Positions 33,697 to 42,654 of a stretch of 64,000 nucleotides of DNA are shown here, in pieces. Numbering within the stretch: the stretch's first letter is position 1; each line of letters begins with the position of its first letter. The translations under genes were made by a program, and so were the position numbers. The notes below the pieces were generated by a model. It was not told the origin of the DNA. It saw nothing but the letters and a program-made list of their open reading frames with translations, and made no database searches. The stretch is from Polyangiaceae bacterium (GTDB taxonomy: Bacteria > Myxococcota_A > Polyangia > Polyangiales > Polyangiaceae): the NCBI GenBank assembly GCA_016712345.1, contig JADJRH010000011.1, forward strand, positions 3,534,001 to 3,598,000. The letters are read 5' to 3'.

Positions 33697-34310
33697 GACG
33701 CGGTGCTCCCGCTCGGCGACCGCTCGCCTCCGCGCCGTCTTCGTCGGCAACGGGAAATACGCCCGAACAAGTCGCAGTGCGCGTGTGGGTGAGACTTCTC
33801 GCTGTACACAAGCGAGGCCTCGCCGCAATCCGCGACGACCTTGAAAAACAAATGACATTGCCGCGTTTCGACCTGCTCGCAAACCTTGTGCGCGCCGACG
33901 GTCAAACGCTCGCCTCGCTATCTCGAAGCATGCTCGTTACGGCCGGCAACCTCACCGGCCTTGTTGATCGCGCCGCGCGTGACGGCCTGGTTGAACGGCG
34001 AAGCGATCCGAATGATCGACGCGCGTGGCGTGTACACATGACACCCAAAGGGGTTCGAGCTTTCAGCGACGCCGAGCGGCGCCACGCTCAAAAAGTGGCA
34101 AAGCTGTTTTCAGGTCTGAGCGCTGCTGAACTTGAGACAATCATTTTGCTGCTCGACAAGGTGAAAGCCACTCTCCGCGAGGCTGAACCCGAGCCAAAGC
34201 TTTTCCGTGGAATGTCAGGACGAAAAAACCAAACGCGTGCGCCCCGCCCCACGCGTCGCGCCGCGGCTCCCCCGCCCGGTTTACCCGACAAGAAAAAGAG
34301 GCCCTCGTGA
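33693..34310 (+). CDS. MarR-family transcriptional regulator
   Basis: This 205-residue protein has a winged helix: L-P-R-F-D-L-L-A-N-L, L-A-S-L-S-R-S-M-L-V-T-A-G-N-L-T-G-L-V-D-R (recognition helix), and the wing D-P-N-D-R-R-A-W-R-V-H-M-T-P-K-G. Helices for dimerisation follow, and a basic Pro/Arg/Lys tail of about 40 residues. An N-terminal extension of about 30 residues is Ala/Pro/Arg-rich. MarR proteins in aromatic-acid operons usually respond to the acyl-CoA intermediate; a repressor of this operon is the simplest reading. It is embedded in the operon (4-base overlaps both sides), so autoregulation is likely. Confidence 0.9.
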   Translation: MRRGAPARRPLASAPSSSATGNTPEQVAVRVWVRLLAVHKRGLAAIRDDLEKQMTLPRFDLLANLVRADGQTLASLSRSMLVTAGNLTGLVDRAARDGLVERRSDPNDRRAWRVHMTPKGVRAFSDAERRHAQKVAKLFSGLSAAELETIILLLDKVKATLREAEPEPKLFRGMSGRKNQTRAPRPTRRAAAPPPGLPDKKKRPS

Positions 34311-35143
34311 CACTCAACCCCAAGACATTTTCACTCGAACTCTCGCGTGGCATCGCCGCGATCACACTCGACAGACCCGAGCGTCTCAACGCGCTCACCT
34401 TTGAAGTGTACACCGAGCTTGCAAGTACATTCAGGTCGCTCGACAAAGTGCCTGAAGCACGCGCGGTTGTGATCACGGGCAAAGGCCGCGGTTTTTGCTC
34501 CGGCGGTGATGTTGAAGGAATTATCCGAGAGCTGTTTTCGAGGGACGTTCGCGCCCTCCTCGACTTTACCCGGATCACCGGGGCTCTCATTCAGAGCATC
34601 TGCGAGTTGCGACGACCGGTGATCGCGGCGGTCAACGGAGTCGCTGTGGGCGCCGGCGCGGTGATCGCAGCCGCATGCGATCTGCGCATTTTTGCCGAGT
34701 CGGCCAAAATTGGATTCATCTTCCCAAAGGTGGGTTTGTCGGGCGCCGACATGGGCGCTTCCTACCTTTTGCCGCGCATTGTCGGCCACGGACGCGCCGC
34801 CGAGCTTTTGTTTTTCGGCGACATTGTCCCTGCAAAAGAAGCGTTTTCAATGGGCCTTGCCAATCGCCTTGTTCCCGATGCCGAGGTTTTACCCCTCGCC
34901 ATGAACTGGGCAGAAAAGCTCGCTCGCGGCCCCGCGTTTGCGCACACAGTCACAAAACAAATGCTCGAAAGTGAACACGCCATGTCGCTTCCGCAAGCGA
35001 TTGAAGCCGAAGCGCAGGCTCAGGCGATCTGTATGGCTCACCCCGATTTTCGAATTGCGTACGACGCCAACAAAGCCAAGCAGACACCGAAGTTCACAGG
35101 CAGTGAGATCTGCGACGCTCCCGCTCAAAAAGAAGGAGCGTAA
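34307..35143 (+). CDS. enoyl-CoA hydratase/isomerase family protein
   Basis: This is a 278-residue crotonase-fold protein with a GTG start overlapping the MarR stop. Motifs: I-T-L-D-R-P-E-R-L-N-A-L; G-F-C-S-G-G-D-V (oxyanion hole, about residue 65); N-G-V-A-V-G-A-G (second oxyanion segment, about residue 112); F-I-F-P-K-V-G-L-S-G-A-D-M-G-A-S-Y (position of the second catalytic Glu, here Asp/Gly-rich). The first catalytic Glu position (after the G-V-A-V-G-A-G loop) is also not Glu. The enzyme may be a ring hydrolase or another crotonase-fold type rather than a simple hydratase. Role in the operon: hydration or C-C cleavage of a cyclic enoyl-CoA. Confidence 0.85.
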   Translation: MTLNPKTFSLELSRGIAAITLDRPERLNALTFEVYTELASTFRSLDKVPEARAVVITGKGRGFCSGGDVEGIIRELFSRDVRALLDFTRITGALIQSICELRRPVIAAVNGVAVGAGAVIAAACDLRIFAESAKIGFIFPKVGLSGADMGASYLLPRIVGHGRAAELLFFGDIVPAKEAFSMGLANRLVPDAEVLPLAMNWAEKLARGPAFAHTVTKQMLESEHAMSLPQAIEAEAQAQAICMAHPDFRIAYDANKAKQTPKFTGSEICDAPAQKEGA

Positions 35144-35148
35144 CGCTC

Positions 35149-36294
35149 GTGCGCCTGCCGCTTTCAACCGACGATCTCGGCCTTTTCTTCAATTCTTCTC
35201 ACCATGATTTGGCCGCCGATCTGCGTCAAAAATTCGAAAACGCCGCTCCCTTCTCAGATCGCGACAACGCAGCCCAAGTCGCGCTTGAAATGGGTACACA
35301 TCTCGGGCTCTACAAACACCTCGTTCCTGAGAACAGCGCGTCGATCGATGTTCGATCCCTTGTGCTCATCCGTGAAGCGTTGGGTCAGGTAAACGCTCTC
35401 GCCGATGCGATCTTCGCGGTGCAAGGCCTCGGATCCTACCCCATTGTTGCGGCCGGAAATGCCGAACAAAAGGCGGCGTATTTGCCCGATATCATCTCTG
35501 GAAAAAGAATCGGCGCATTTGGTCTTACCGAACCTGAAGCGGGGAGCGACGTCGCGTCGATGAAAACAACGGCCCGGCGTGAAGGTACACATTGGATTCT
35601 CGACGGCGACAAAACCCTTATTTCCAATGTGCCGATCGCTCATCATCACGTGGTGTTTGCCAATGCCAACCCAGCCGCCGGCCGCAAAGGCATTACCGCC
35701 TTTTTGGTAGAAAAAGGTACACCCGGGTTTGAAACATCTACCATTCCAATGAGCGCTCCCCACCCCATCGGCCGCCTCACATTGCGTGAATGTAAGGTGC
35801 CGGACAGCGCGCGACTCGGCGATGTGGGTAGAGGATTTGCAATCGCCATGATGACCCTCGACGCGTTTCGCATCTCGGTCGGCGCCGCCGCCAATGGGAT
35901 GGCGTGGCGCGCGCTCCTCGCGTCGATCGACCACGTTCAGAAACGTGTCCAATTTGGAAAACCCTTGGCCGAGCAGCAGATCGTGCAGGCCAAACTCGCT
36001 GACATGGCCACCGAACTCGACGCAGCGCGCCTCCTTGTGCTGCGAGCCGCTCATAAAAAAGACACCGAAAACGCGCGCGGGGGAGCTGAAGTGGCCATGG
36101 CAAAAATGTTCGCCACCGAAGCCGCCCAGCGCATTATCGACAGCGCCGTTCAACTTCACGGCGGGCTCGGGGTCACGCTCGAAACCGAAGTCGAACATCT
36201 CTACCGAGAGATCCGGCCGCTCCGCATCTACGAGGGCACCACCGAAATTCAAAAGCTCATCATCGCCCGCGCGCTGCTTGTCGGAGAAAGCTGA
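35149..36294 (+). CDS. acyl-CoA dehydrogenase
   Basis: This is a 381-residue flavoprotein with a GTG start, AAGGAG being about 10 bases upstream. It has A-F-G-L-T-E-P-E-A-G-S-D (FAD/substrate segment, about residue 122), a second family segment L-I-S-N-V-P-I-A-H, and the C-terminal L-H-G-G-L-G-V (about 340) with Y-E-G-T-T-E-I-Q, whose Glu is the usual catalytic base. It fits the general acyl-CoA dehydrogenase family that oxidises acyl-CoA and passes electrons to ETF; no etf gene is in the window. In this operon the substrate is probably an alicyclic or branched acyl-CoA formed from the aromatic acid. Confidence 0.9.
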   Translation: MRLPLSTDDLGLFFNSSHHDLAADLRQKFENAAPFSDRDNAAQVALEMGTHLGLYKHLVPENSASIDVRSLVLIREALGQVNALADAIFAVQGLGSYPIVAAGNAEQKAAYLPDIISGKRIGAFGLTEPEAGSDVASMKTTARREGTHWILDGDKTLISNVPIAHHHVVFANANPAAGRKGITAFLVEKGTPGFETSTIPMSAPHPIGRLTLRECKVPDSARLGDVGRGFAIAMMTLDAFRISVGAAANGMAWRALLASIDHVQKRVQFGKPLAEQQIVQAKLADMATELDAARLLVLRAAHKKDTENARGGAEVAMAKMFATEAAQRIIDSAVQLHGGLGVTLETEVEHLYREIRPLRIYEGTTEIQKLIIARALLVGES

Positions 36295-36303
36295 CCCACG
36301 GGT

Positions 36304-37832
36304 ATGTGGACACCGCCCGATCGCATTCGATGGTCCCTTCCGAAAGAGCGGATTGTCACTGCTGAAGACGCGCAAAAATGCCTGCTTTTTAAGCCGATTT
36401 CGCTCGCGAGTGGCCTTATACTTCGCCAACGATCATGGGTGCCGGCAATGGTCCCATGGCGCGCCACCGAAGACGGCTTTGTCACTCAAAATGTTCTCGA
36501 CTGGTACGGTAGGTTTGCCGACGGTGAACCGGGTGCCATTGTTGTTGAAGCCACCGGCATCCGCGATGTTCCAAGCGGTCCGCTCCTCCGGGTAGGAAGC
36601 GACAAAAACATTGCCGGCCTGAGTGAACTGGTAAGTGTTGTCCGCAAACGAAGCGGCGACAAAACCCGCCTCTTTTTGCAAATTATCGATTTTTTGCGCA
36701 TTCGCAGACGCCCCACAAAAGAACGCTACATCATGGAGTATCTACCCATCACGGGTGAACTTCGTGATCGTGTGGCCCAAGCGCTGGGTAAACCCGATCT
36801 TACCCACCTGACCGAACTTGAACTGCGCACCGAGTTGAGCACTCTGGCAGAATCTACCCTTCTCACGATTCTCACCAAACGCGACGCCGAAGACCTCCTT
36901 TGGGGTGCCCGTGAACGCGTTACCGATACTCACCTTTCGCACATTCGCGACTTGCCCAATACCCTCCCCTCCCTTTTTGCGGAAGCTGCGCTCCGTGCGC
37001 AAAAAGCCGGGTTTGACGGGGTGGAACTTCACTTCGCCCATGCGTACACAATGGCTTCTTTTCTCTCGGCGAAAAACACCCGCAATGACGGATACGGCGG
37101 CCGGCGTGAAGAGCGCGTTCGCCTCCCGCTTGAAGTGTTCTCCGCCGTTCGAGACAAGGTAGGGAAACACTTTACGGTGGGGTGCCGCTTCTTGTGCGAC
37201 GAGATTATCGAAGGCGGCAGTCGCCCCGACGATGCCGCTTATTTTGGGTGGAATTTGCGCGCGCTGGAATGGACTTTTTGTCGCTTTCCACCGGCGGAAA
37301 ATTCGAAGACTCCAAACAACCCAAAGTTGGAGACGCGGCCTACCCCTATACAGGTCAAAGTGGGTATGAATGTATGCCCACCGTCATTTCCGATGCCCGC
37401 GGACCTTTCCTTCGAAACATGGCCAAACAGGCCCACGTCCGTCATGCCGTTCGCAAAGCCGGATTTTCTACTCCTACCATTGCCGCCGGTGGAATTTCAA
37501 CCTTCGCCCAGGCAGAACTGGTTCTCACAGAAGATTGGGCGGATATCGCCGCCGCGGCACGCCAATCCCTTGCCGACCCAGACTGGTGGAAGAAGGTAAA
37601 GCTCGGTCAGGCCGCTTTTGTGAGGCGATGCTCGTTTACAAACTACTGTGAAGCGCTCGACCAAAAACACAAGTCGGTGACCTGTCAACTGTGGGATCGG
37701 CAAGATCTTACCGCCGCCGATGTCCGCTTGACGGCCGACGGAAAACGCCGCCTTACGGCCCCAGCCCACGATTTTAATCATCCCCGTCCACCCCTCACGT
37801 CACGCTCCACCGCCGAGAGAGAAGAGTCATGA
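36304..37832 (+). pseudogene. OYE-type NADH:flavin oxidoreductase, frameshifted
   Basis: Two overlapping frames together give about 509 residues of an old-yellow-enzyme-type TIM barrel. Frame 1 (36304 to about 37248) has W-V-P-A-M-V-P-W-R-A-T-E-D-G, G-F-D-G-V-E-L-H-F-A-H-A-Y and N-D-G-Y-G-G. It breaks at a TTTTGGG run (37242-37248). Frame 3 continues with G-M-D-F-L-S-L-S-T-G-G, T-I-A-A-G-G-I-S, A-A-A-R-Q-S-L-A-D-P and C-S-F-T-N-Y-C-E-A-L. Restoring one base joins them with no missing homology, so this is a recent loss or a sequencing error. An insert of about 80 residues (about 135-215) is unusual for OYE. In the 2-aminobenzoyl-CoA monooxygenase/reductase the reductase half is OYE-like; this could play that role without the monooxygenase half. 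The stop overlaps the ligase start. Confidence 0.75.
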
Positions 37833-39529
37833 CGTTTACGCGCCCCACTTTTCCTGAAACGTTCAACCTTGCCGACTACTACCTGTTTGACCGCCTGAAA
37901 GAAGGTCTTGACAACAAGGTCGCCGTCCGATTTGGAAAACAACGTCACACCTACCGTCAGATTGCGGAGCACACCCGCAATTTGCAGGCATTTTTTGCCC
38001 ATCGCGGTGTACCACGCGAATCGCGTGTACTCATTGTATTGCACGACACACCGGCCTTCGTGTGGGCTTTTTTTGCAACGCTCTACCACGGCGCTGTTGT
38101 CGCCATGGGCAACCCAGAAGCGCCGGCCGAAGATCTGCGCTACCTCGTTGAGTACACACGCGCATCGGCCGTCATCACCATCCCCCGCGTGGCAGAAATC
38201 ATGTTGCCCGCACTTGAAGCGAGCGACACCCTTAGAACCCTTATTGTGGCGCCTGAAGTTGCCACCGGCGGCGACGTTTTTGAAGAGGTGACAATGCCCG
38301 CGGGCCTCGGCGGAGCGTTCGTGGCGGTGCTCGGTCAGGCTCTCGCTTTCGGTGAAAAACTCCGGTTGGAAGGTGCGCCCCCTCCCAAACCTACAAAACG
38401 CGACGACCTTGCCATTTGGCTCTTCACGTCGGGTTCCACCGGTAAGAGCAAAGCGGCCATGCATACCCACCGCGACTTTGCATTCAACACCGAAGTGTAC
38501 GCAAAGGGCACCGTCGGTTATACTCGCGACGACGTGACAGTCAGCATCCCCCGACTCTTCTTTGGGTATGCCACCGGAACCAACTTAATGTTCCCATTCG
38601 CCGTGGGCGCAACAACGGCTCTTTTTGCAGAAAGGCCTACCCCCGCCGCCCTGACAGAAGCAATTCTACGCGACAAACCTACCATCGTCACCAACGTTCC
38701 CACAATGATGGGTAAACTCCTCGACGACGATGATTCTCGGCGCGCATCGGGCAAACCACCGCTCGACTTTTCAAGTGTACGCTTTCACCTCTCCGCCGGT
38801 GAAGCTTTACCCCCTTCGCTTCTCACCCGGTTTACCGAACGCTTCAAAAACGATGTGTACGACGGCATCGGGTCGGCCGAAATGTTCCACATTTATTGCA
38901 CCAACCGCCCCGGTGATATCAAACCCGGCTCACTCGGCCGCGTTGTGGATGGGTATACCATTAAGATCTTACCCTCCGAGGCTGAGGGCCCCGGTGAACC
39001 TGAATTGCCGCGTGGTGAAACAGGTGTCATGTGGGTCAAGGGTGACAGCGTAGCGCTTGGATATTTTCAAGATCGCGACAAAAGCTGGGGCACCTTCCAT
39101 GGTCATTGGTGCCGCACCGGCGATCTCTTCAAACTCGACGACGACGGGTATCTCTGGTTTTCAGGTAGAGCCGACGATCTCCTAAAGGTGGGTGGAATTT
39201 GGGTAGCTCCCACCGAGGTGGAAGAGTGCTTGATGCAACACCCCGCTGTGTCGCTCGCAGCGGTGATCGGCGCCGATGATGAAGGCCTTACCAAACCCAA
39301 AGCGTTTCTTGTCCTGCGTGAAGAAGCCCGCGCCGCGCTTGTGGATGATGAAAAAGCGGCCCTCCTGGCAGGGGAGATCAAAGAACACGTGAAGAGCCGG
39401 CTCTCCAAACACAAATACCCCCGATGGATCGTTTTCGCAGAAGACATTGCCAAGAACGATCGCGGTAAGGTAGACAAAAAAACCCTCAAAGATCGCGAAA
39501 AACGGGGCGAAAACCCCCGAGGAATCTGA
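37829..39529 (+). CDS. benzoate-CoA ligase family enzyme (aryl-CoA synthetase)
   Basis: This is a 566-residue ANL-superfamily enzyme. Motifs: L-F-T-S-G-S-T-G-K-S-K-A-A-M-H-T-H (P-loop, about residue 190), R-L-F-F-G-Y-A-T-G-T-N-L (aryl-binding region characteristic of benzoate/2-aminobenzoate-CoA ligases), G-I-G-S-A-E-M-F-H-I-Y (A5), W-C-R-T-G-D-L-F (A7), G-R-A-D-D-L-L-K-V-G-G-I-W (A8) and the C-terminal Lys in N-D-R-G-K-V-D-K (A10). It converts an aromatic acid, ATP and CoA to aryl-CoA, AMP and PPi. Which acid cannot be fixed from sequence; benzoate, 2-aminobenzoate and hydroxy-substituted forms are candidates. It marks the entry step of this operon. Confidence 0.9.
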   Translation: MTFTRPTFPETFNLADYYLFDRLKEGLDNKVAVRFGKQRHTYRQIAEHTRNLQAFFAHRGVPRESRVLIVLHDTPAFVWAFFATLYHGAVVAMGNPEAPAEDLRYLVEYTRASAVITIPRVAEIMLPALEASDTLRTLIVAPEVATGGDVFEEVTMPAGLGGAFVAVLGQALAFGEKLRLEGAPPPKPTKRDDLAIWLFTSGSTGKSKAAMHTHRDFAFNTEVYAKGTVGYTRDDVTVSIPRLFFGYATGTNLMFPFAVGATTALFAERPTPAALTEAILRDKPTIVTNVPTMMGKLLDDDDSRRASGKPPLDFSSVRFHLSAGEALPPSLLTRFTERFKNDVYDGIGSAEMFHIYCTNRPGDIKPGSLGRVVDGYTIKILPSEAEGPGEPELPRGETGVMWVKGDSVALGYFQDRDKSWGTFHGHWCRTGDLFKLDDDGYLWFSGRADDLLKVGGIWVAPTEVEECLMQHPAVSLAAVIGADDEGLTKPKAFLVLREEARAALVDDEKAALLAGEIKEHVKSRLSKHKYPRWIVFAEDIAKNDRGKVDKKTLKDREKRGENPRGI

Positions 39530-39534
39530 CGGGT

Positions 39535-40317
39535 ATGTCCACCTCCGGGCGCCGCACTACCCACTTGGCCGATCTGACAAGCCCTGAAGTATCGGCCCTA
39601 CTTTCCGGCAGTTCACCTGTCGCCGCACTGCTACCCGTGGGAAGTGTTGAACCGCACGGACCTCACCTTCCCTTGGCAACCGACACCATTTTGAGCGAAT
39701 CAGCTGCGGAAAAAGCCGTTCCGCTCTTGTCAGAAAAAGGGATCACAGCCCTTGTTGTACCTTCCATTCCCTACGGGGTTACAAACTTTGCCGAGGGGTT
39801 TGCCGGGGCCGTGACCCTTCCCGCCGAGGCCCTGACATCCTTTCTAAAAACGGTGATCGCCGCTTATCTACAAGCCGGTTTCGCCCATGTGTGTCTTGTC
39901 AATAACCACCTAGAACCTGCCCACGACGCCGCTGTTCGAGCTTCGATTTCAACCTTCCCTCCGGGCAAAACGTCGGTCGCCTGCCCTCTCACTCGCCGGT
40001 GGGGCCGCACATTAAGTGCGGAGTTTAAGAGTGGGGCATGCCACGCCGGCAGGTACGAAACCTCGCTCGTCCTGGCGGCCGCGGCGCACTTGGTACACGC
40101 TACGTCGGCAGCCGTTTTGCCAGAAGTCAATGTGAGCCTCTCCGACGGCATTAGAGCCGGCAAACACACCTTTATTGAAATGGGTATGACCCACGCGTAT
40201 GCGGGCGCGCCGGCCCTCGCCACCAAAGAAGAGGGGCAGGATCTATACTCCGCCCTCGCTGCCATGGTCGCCGGTGAAGTGCTCGATGCCTTGAGGCCCG
40301 CGGGTGAGTCAACGTGA
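39535..40317 (+). CDS. creatininase-family amidohydrolase
   Basis: This is a 260-residue protein of the creatininase fold: L-L-P-V-G-S-V-E-P-H-G-P-H-L-P-L-A-T-D-T (metal-binding Glu/His/Asp, about residue 35-55), V-V-P-S-I-P-Y-G-V-T, V-N-N-H (glycine usually precedes the His here; N-N-H is retained) and C-H-A-G-R-Y-E-T-S-L-V (second Glu ligand). These enzymes hydrolyse cyclic or linear amides with two divalent metals. In this operon it would suit removal of nitrogen or opening of a lactam formed from an amino-substituted intermediate; that is inference. It starts 5 bases after the ligase stop, and its stop overlaps the next start. Confidence 0.86.
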   Translation: MSTSGRRTTHLADLTSPEVSALLSGSSPVAALLPVGSVEPHGPHLPLATDTILSESAAEKAVPLLSEKGITALVVPSIPYGVTNFAEGFAGAVTLPAEALTSFLKTVIAAYLQAGFAHVCLVNNHLEPAHDAAVRASISTFPPGKTSVACPLTRRWGRTLSAEFKSGACHAGRYETSLVLAAAAHLVHATSAAVLPEVNVSLSDGIRAGKHTFIEMGMTHAYAGAPALATKEEGQDLYSALAAMVAGEVLDALRPAGEST

Positions 40318-41291
40318 GATCTTCCATCGGCGCTCTACTCGCGCTTGCAGCCGGAATCACCGCGCTTCTGTCCGGGTGTGATGGGGAGCAATCCCCCGCG
40401 GGCTCCACAGGGGACACAACCTCCACAACCGGCGGAACGGGTGGTACCGCGGGTGTTGGAGGCTCGGGTGGCTCGGGCGCAACGTGCGACGGCTGGGTGG
40501 TTGAAAACGCCGACCTTACCACCTGCAACGGCTCCGCTCTCCTGTGCAATCGACGGGTAGACGAAGTGGTGTTTCCAACAACCCACAACGCCATGTCCAA
40601 CATCGACGATGGGTGGATCGCCCCCAATCAACCCCACCGCGTGACCACTCAACTCCACGACGGCGTGCGCGGACTCATGCTCGACACGCACTCCAATGCC
40701 GACGGTGTACCCAGCCTTTGCCACGGCAGTTGCGGCTTTGGTCAACAACCGCTTGTGGAAGGGTTGGGTGAAATTGCCCAATTTCTCCGCTGTAACCCGC
40801 GTGAAGTGGTGGTGATCATTTTTGAAGCGTACGTTTCGGCCCAAGAGACCGACAAGGCGTTTCAAGACAGCGGCCTTGTCGAGTTTGTACATACCCAACC
40901 AATGGGCGATCTTTGGCCTACCCTCGGTGAGCTGATTAACCAAAATCACCGGCTGATCGCTCTCACCGATGACCCGGCTGGAACCCCCGCGTATTACCAT
41001 CACGTGTGGGACTACGCCTGGGACAACCCCTACGCGGCAGAAACTCCCGCCGATCTGAAGTGTGAACTCGGCCGCGGGTCGCTCTCCAACAGCCTGTTCA
41101 TTTTCAACCATTTTCTCACCGCGCCGGTGGCCGACATCAACCTGGCGGAGCAGATCAACCACAATCCGTTTTTTATCGATCGCACCACGGCTTGCTCCGA
41201 ACAAATGGGCGACCTACCCAATTTTGTGACCGTGGACTTTTATACAACAGGCGACTTATTTCCCGTCGTGAACCAGCTCAACGGGTTGTAA
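40314..41291 (+). CDS. PI-PLC-like phosphodiesterase lipoprotein
   Basis: This is a 325-residue protein with a GTG start overlapping the creatininase stop (GTGA). The lipobox is A-L-L-S-G-C, followed by a Thr/Gly/Ser linker to about residue 60. The domain has T-T-H-N-A-M-S (first catalytic His), G-V-R-G-L-M-L-D-T-H (metal/second His region), E-V-V-V-I-I-F-E-A-Y and N-H-R-L-I-A-L-T-D-D. This matches the PLC-like phosphodiesterase superfamily (PI-PLC X-like). It is exported, unlike the other operon products, so its link with the degradation pathway is unclear. It may simply be read through at the end of the operon. Confidence 0.83.
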   Translation: MRSSIGALLALAAGITALLSGCDGEQSPAGSTGDTTSTTGGTGGTAGVGGSGGSGATCDGWVVENADLTTCNGSALLCNRRVDEVVFPTTHNAMSNIDDGWIAPNQPHRVTTQLHDGVRGLMLDTHSNADGVPSLCHGSCGFGQQPLVEGLGEIAQFLRCNPREVVVIIFEAYVSAQETDKAFQDSGLVEFVHTQPMGDLWPTLGELINQNHRLIALTDDPAGTPAYYHHVWDYAWDNPYAAETPADLKCELGRGSLSNSLFIFNHFLTAPVADINLAEQINHNPFFIDRTTACSEQMGDLPNFVTVDFYTTGDLFPVVNQLNGL

Positions 41292-41366
41292 CAAAACCCC
41301 CGATTCGCGCAGGAACTTCGGCCTCGCACATCTCCGAAGCGTGGTAGACGGGCGGCGATTGTTGCC

Positions 41367-42614
41367 ATGACTGAAACGCCCCGCCCTCAAACCGCAAGTG
41401 CGCCTCCGGGCGCCACGTATAAAGTGCTCCTCCTTGAAAACATTCATCCCAGTGCGGATGAGCGTTTTTCAGGCGCCAATCTTGAAATTGAAAGGCTCAA
41501 AGGAGCGCTCAAAGAAGACGAGCTGATCGAAGCGCTGGCAGGAGTACACATGCTGGGAATTCGCAGCAAAACCCAGGTGACGAAACGCGTTTTAGAATCG
41601 GCATCGAGCCTGCTTTCAGTGGGCTGCTTTTGTATTGGTACAAACCAGGTAGACCTGACCACCGCCAATCGGCACGGCGTTCCGGTGTTTAACGCCCCAT
41701 TTAGCAACACGCGCAGCGTGGCAGAAATGGTGATTGCCGAGATTATCATTCTCGCCCGTCAGCTCGGCGATCGCTCGCGCGAAGTGCACGTTGGCAAGTG
41801 GCGAAAAGTCGCCACCGGCTGTTACGAAGTGCGCGGAAAAACCCTCGGCGTTGTGGGGTATGGTCACATCGGTCCTCAACTCGGCGTGCTCGCAGAAGCC
41901 TTGGGAATGCGAGTGATCTTTTACGACATCGCCGCCAAACTACCCATGGGTAACAACAAGTCGGTCGCGAGTCTGAATGACCTTCTTTCGCAATCGCAGT
42001 TTGTTTCCCTCCACGTACCTGAAACGCCCGAAACCAAGAACATGATCGGTGCCGCTCAACTGGCTGCCATGCCCAAAGGGTCGTATCTCATCAACGCGAG
42101 CCGAGGCACCGTTGTGGACGTGGCCGCTCTCGCAACAGCCCTCGCAAGCGGTCATTTGGCCGGGGCCGCCGTAGATGTGTACCCATCTGAGCCTGAAGCC
42201 AATACCGATGCGTTCGTTACCGAGCTGGCCAATCTACCCAATGTCATTCTCACCCCTCACATCGGCGGTTCTACCGAAGAAGCGCAAGAAGCCATTGGTA
42301 GAGAAGTCAGCAATACCCTCACCAAGTTTTTAACCAGCGGTGCAACAGCGGGAGCGGTTAACTTCCCCCAGGTCGATCTACCCCCTTATAAAAACGCTCA
42401 TCGCATCTTAAACGTCCACAGAAATGTGCCCGGCGTCTTGCGCGACGTAAACCGCATTGTCGGCGACCGCAACGCCAACATCGACAGCCAATACCTCTCC
42501 ACCGACGCCAACATCGGCTACCTGATCATGGATGTAGAGGGTGACGCCTCGGCCGACATCAGCCGCCAAATTCAGGCTCTACCCACCAACATCCGCACCC
42601 GCGTTTTGTACTAA
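41367..42614 (+). CDS. serA: D-3-phosphoglycerate dehydrogenase
   Basis: This is a 415-residue 2-hydroxyacid dehydrogenase with a C-terminal ACT domain. Motifs: T-N-Q-V-D-L-T-T-A, N-T-R-S-V-A-E-M-V-I-A-E, the NAD loop V-V-G-Y-G-H-I-G-P-Q-L-G (about residue 160), N-A-S-R-G-T-V-V-D (about 250), and T-P-H-I-G-G-S-T-E-E-A-Q with the catalytic His (about 300). The ACT part has N-V-H-R-N-V-P-G-V-L-R-D-V-N. Its length and layout match the E. coli-type SerA (about 410 residues), which makes 3-phosphohydroxypyruvate, the first step to serine, and is feedback-inhibited by serine through ACT. It converges with a D-2-hydroxyglutarate-dehydrogenase-like gene. Confidence 0.93.
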   Translation: MTETPRPQTASAPPGATYKVLLLENIHPSADERFSGANLEIERLKGALKEDELIEALAGVHMLGIRSKTQVTKRVLESASSLLSVGCFCIGTNQVDLTTANRHGVPVFNAPFSNTRSVAEMVIAEIIILARQLGDRSREVHVGKWRKVATGCYEVRGKTLGVVGYGHIGPQLGVLAEALGMRVIFYDIAAKLPMGNNKSVASLNDLLSQSQFVSLHVPETPETKNMIGAAQLAAMPKGSYLINASRGTVVDVAALATALASGHLAGAAVDVYPSEPEANTDAFVTELANLPNVILTPHIGGSTEEAQEAIGREVSNTLTKFLTSGATAGAVNFPQVDLPPYKNAHRILNVHRNVPGVLRDVNRIVGDRNANIDSQYLSTDANIGYLIMDVEGDASADISRQIQALPTNIRTRVLY

Positions 42615-42654
42615 CCGGCCGTGCCGCAAAGGAGCCTTTCTCGCGGGCATTATA

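Noticed and set aside
35254..36429. Long minus-strand open frame (391 codons) opposite the acyl-CoA dehydrogenase gene
   Set aside because: It is the shadow of a clear acyl-CoA dehydrogenase gene; its own translation is rich in Arg/His/Phe and lacks any domain.
37242..37248. Programmed frameshifting in the OYE-type gene
   Set aside because: TTTTGGG is not a proper X-XXY-YYZ slippery site in the needed frame and no downstream structure is evident; a one-base loss is simpler.
37778..38470. Minus-strand open frame of 230 codons inside the aryl-CoA ligase gene
   Set aside because: Overlaps a complete ANL enzyme with all core motifs; no independent support.
40335..41204. Minus-strand open frame of 289 codons over the PI-PLC-like gene
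   Set aside because: The plus-strand frame has lipobox, linker and catalytic motifs; the minus frame has none.
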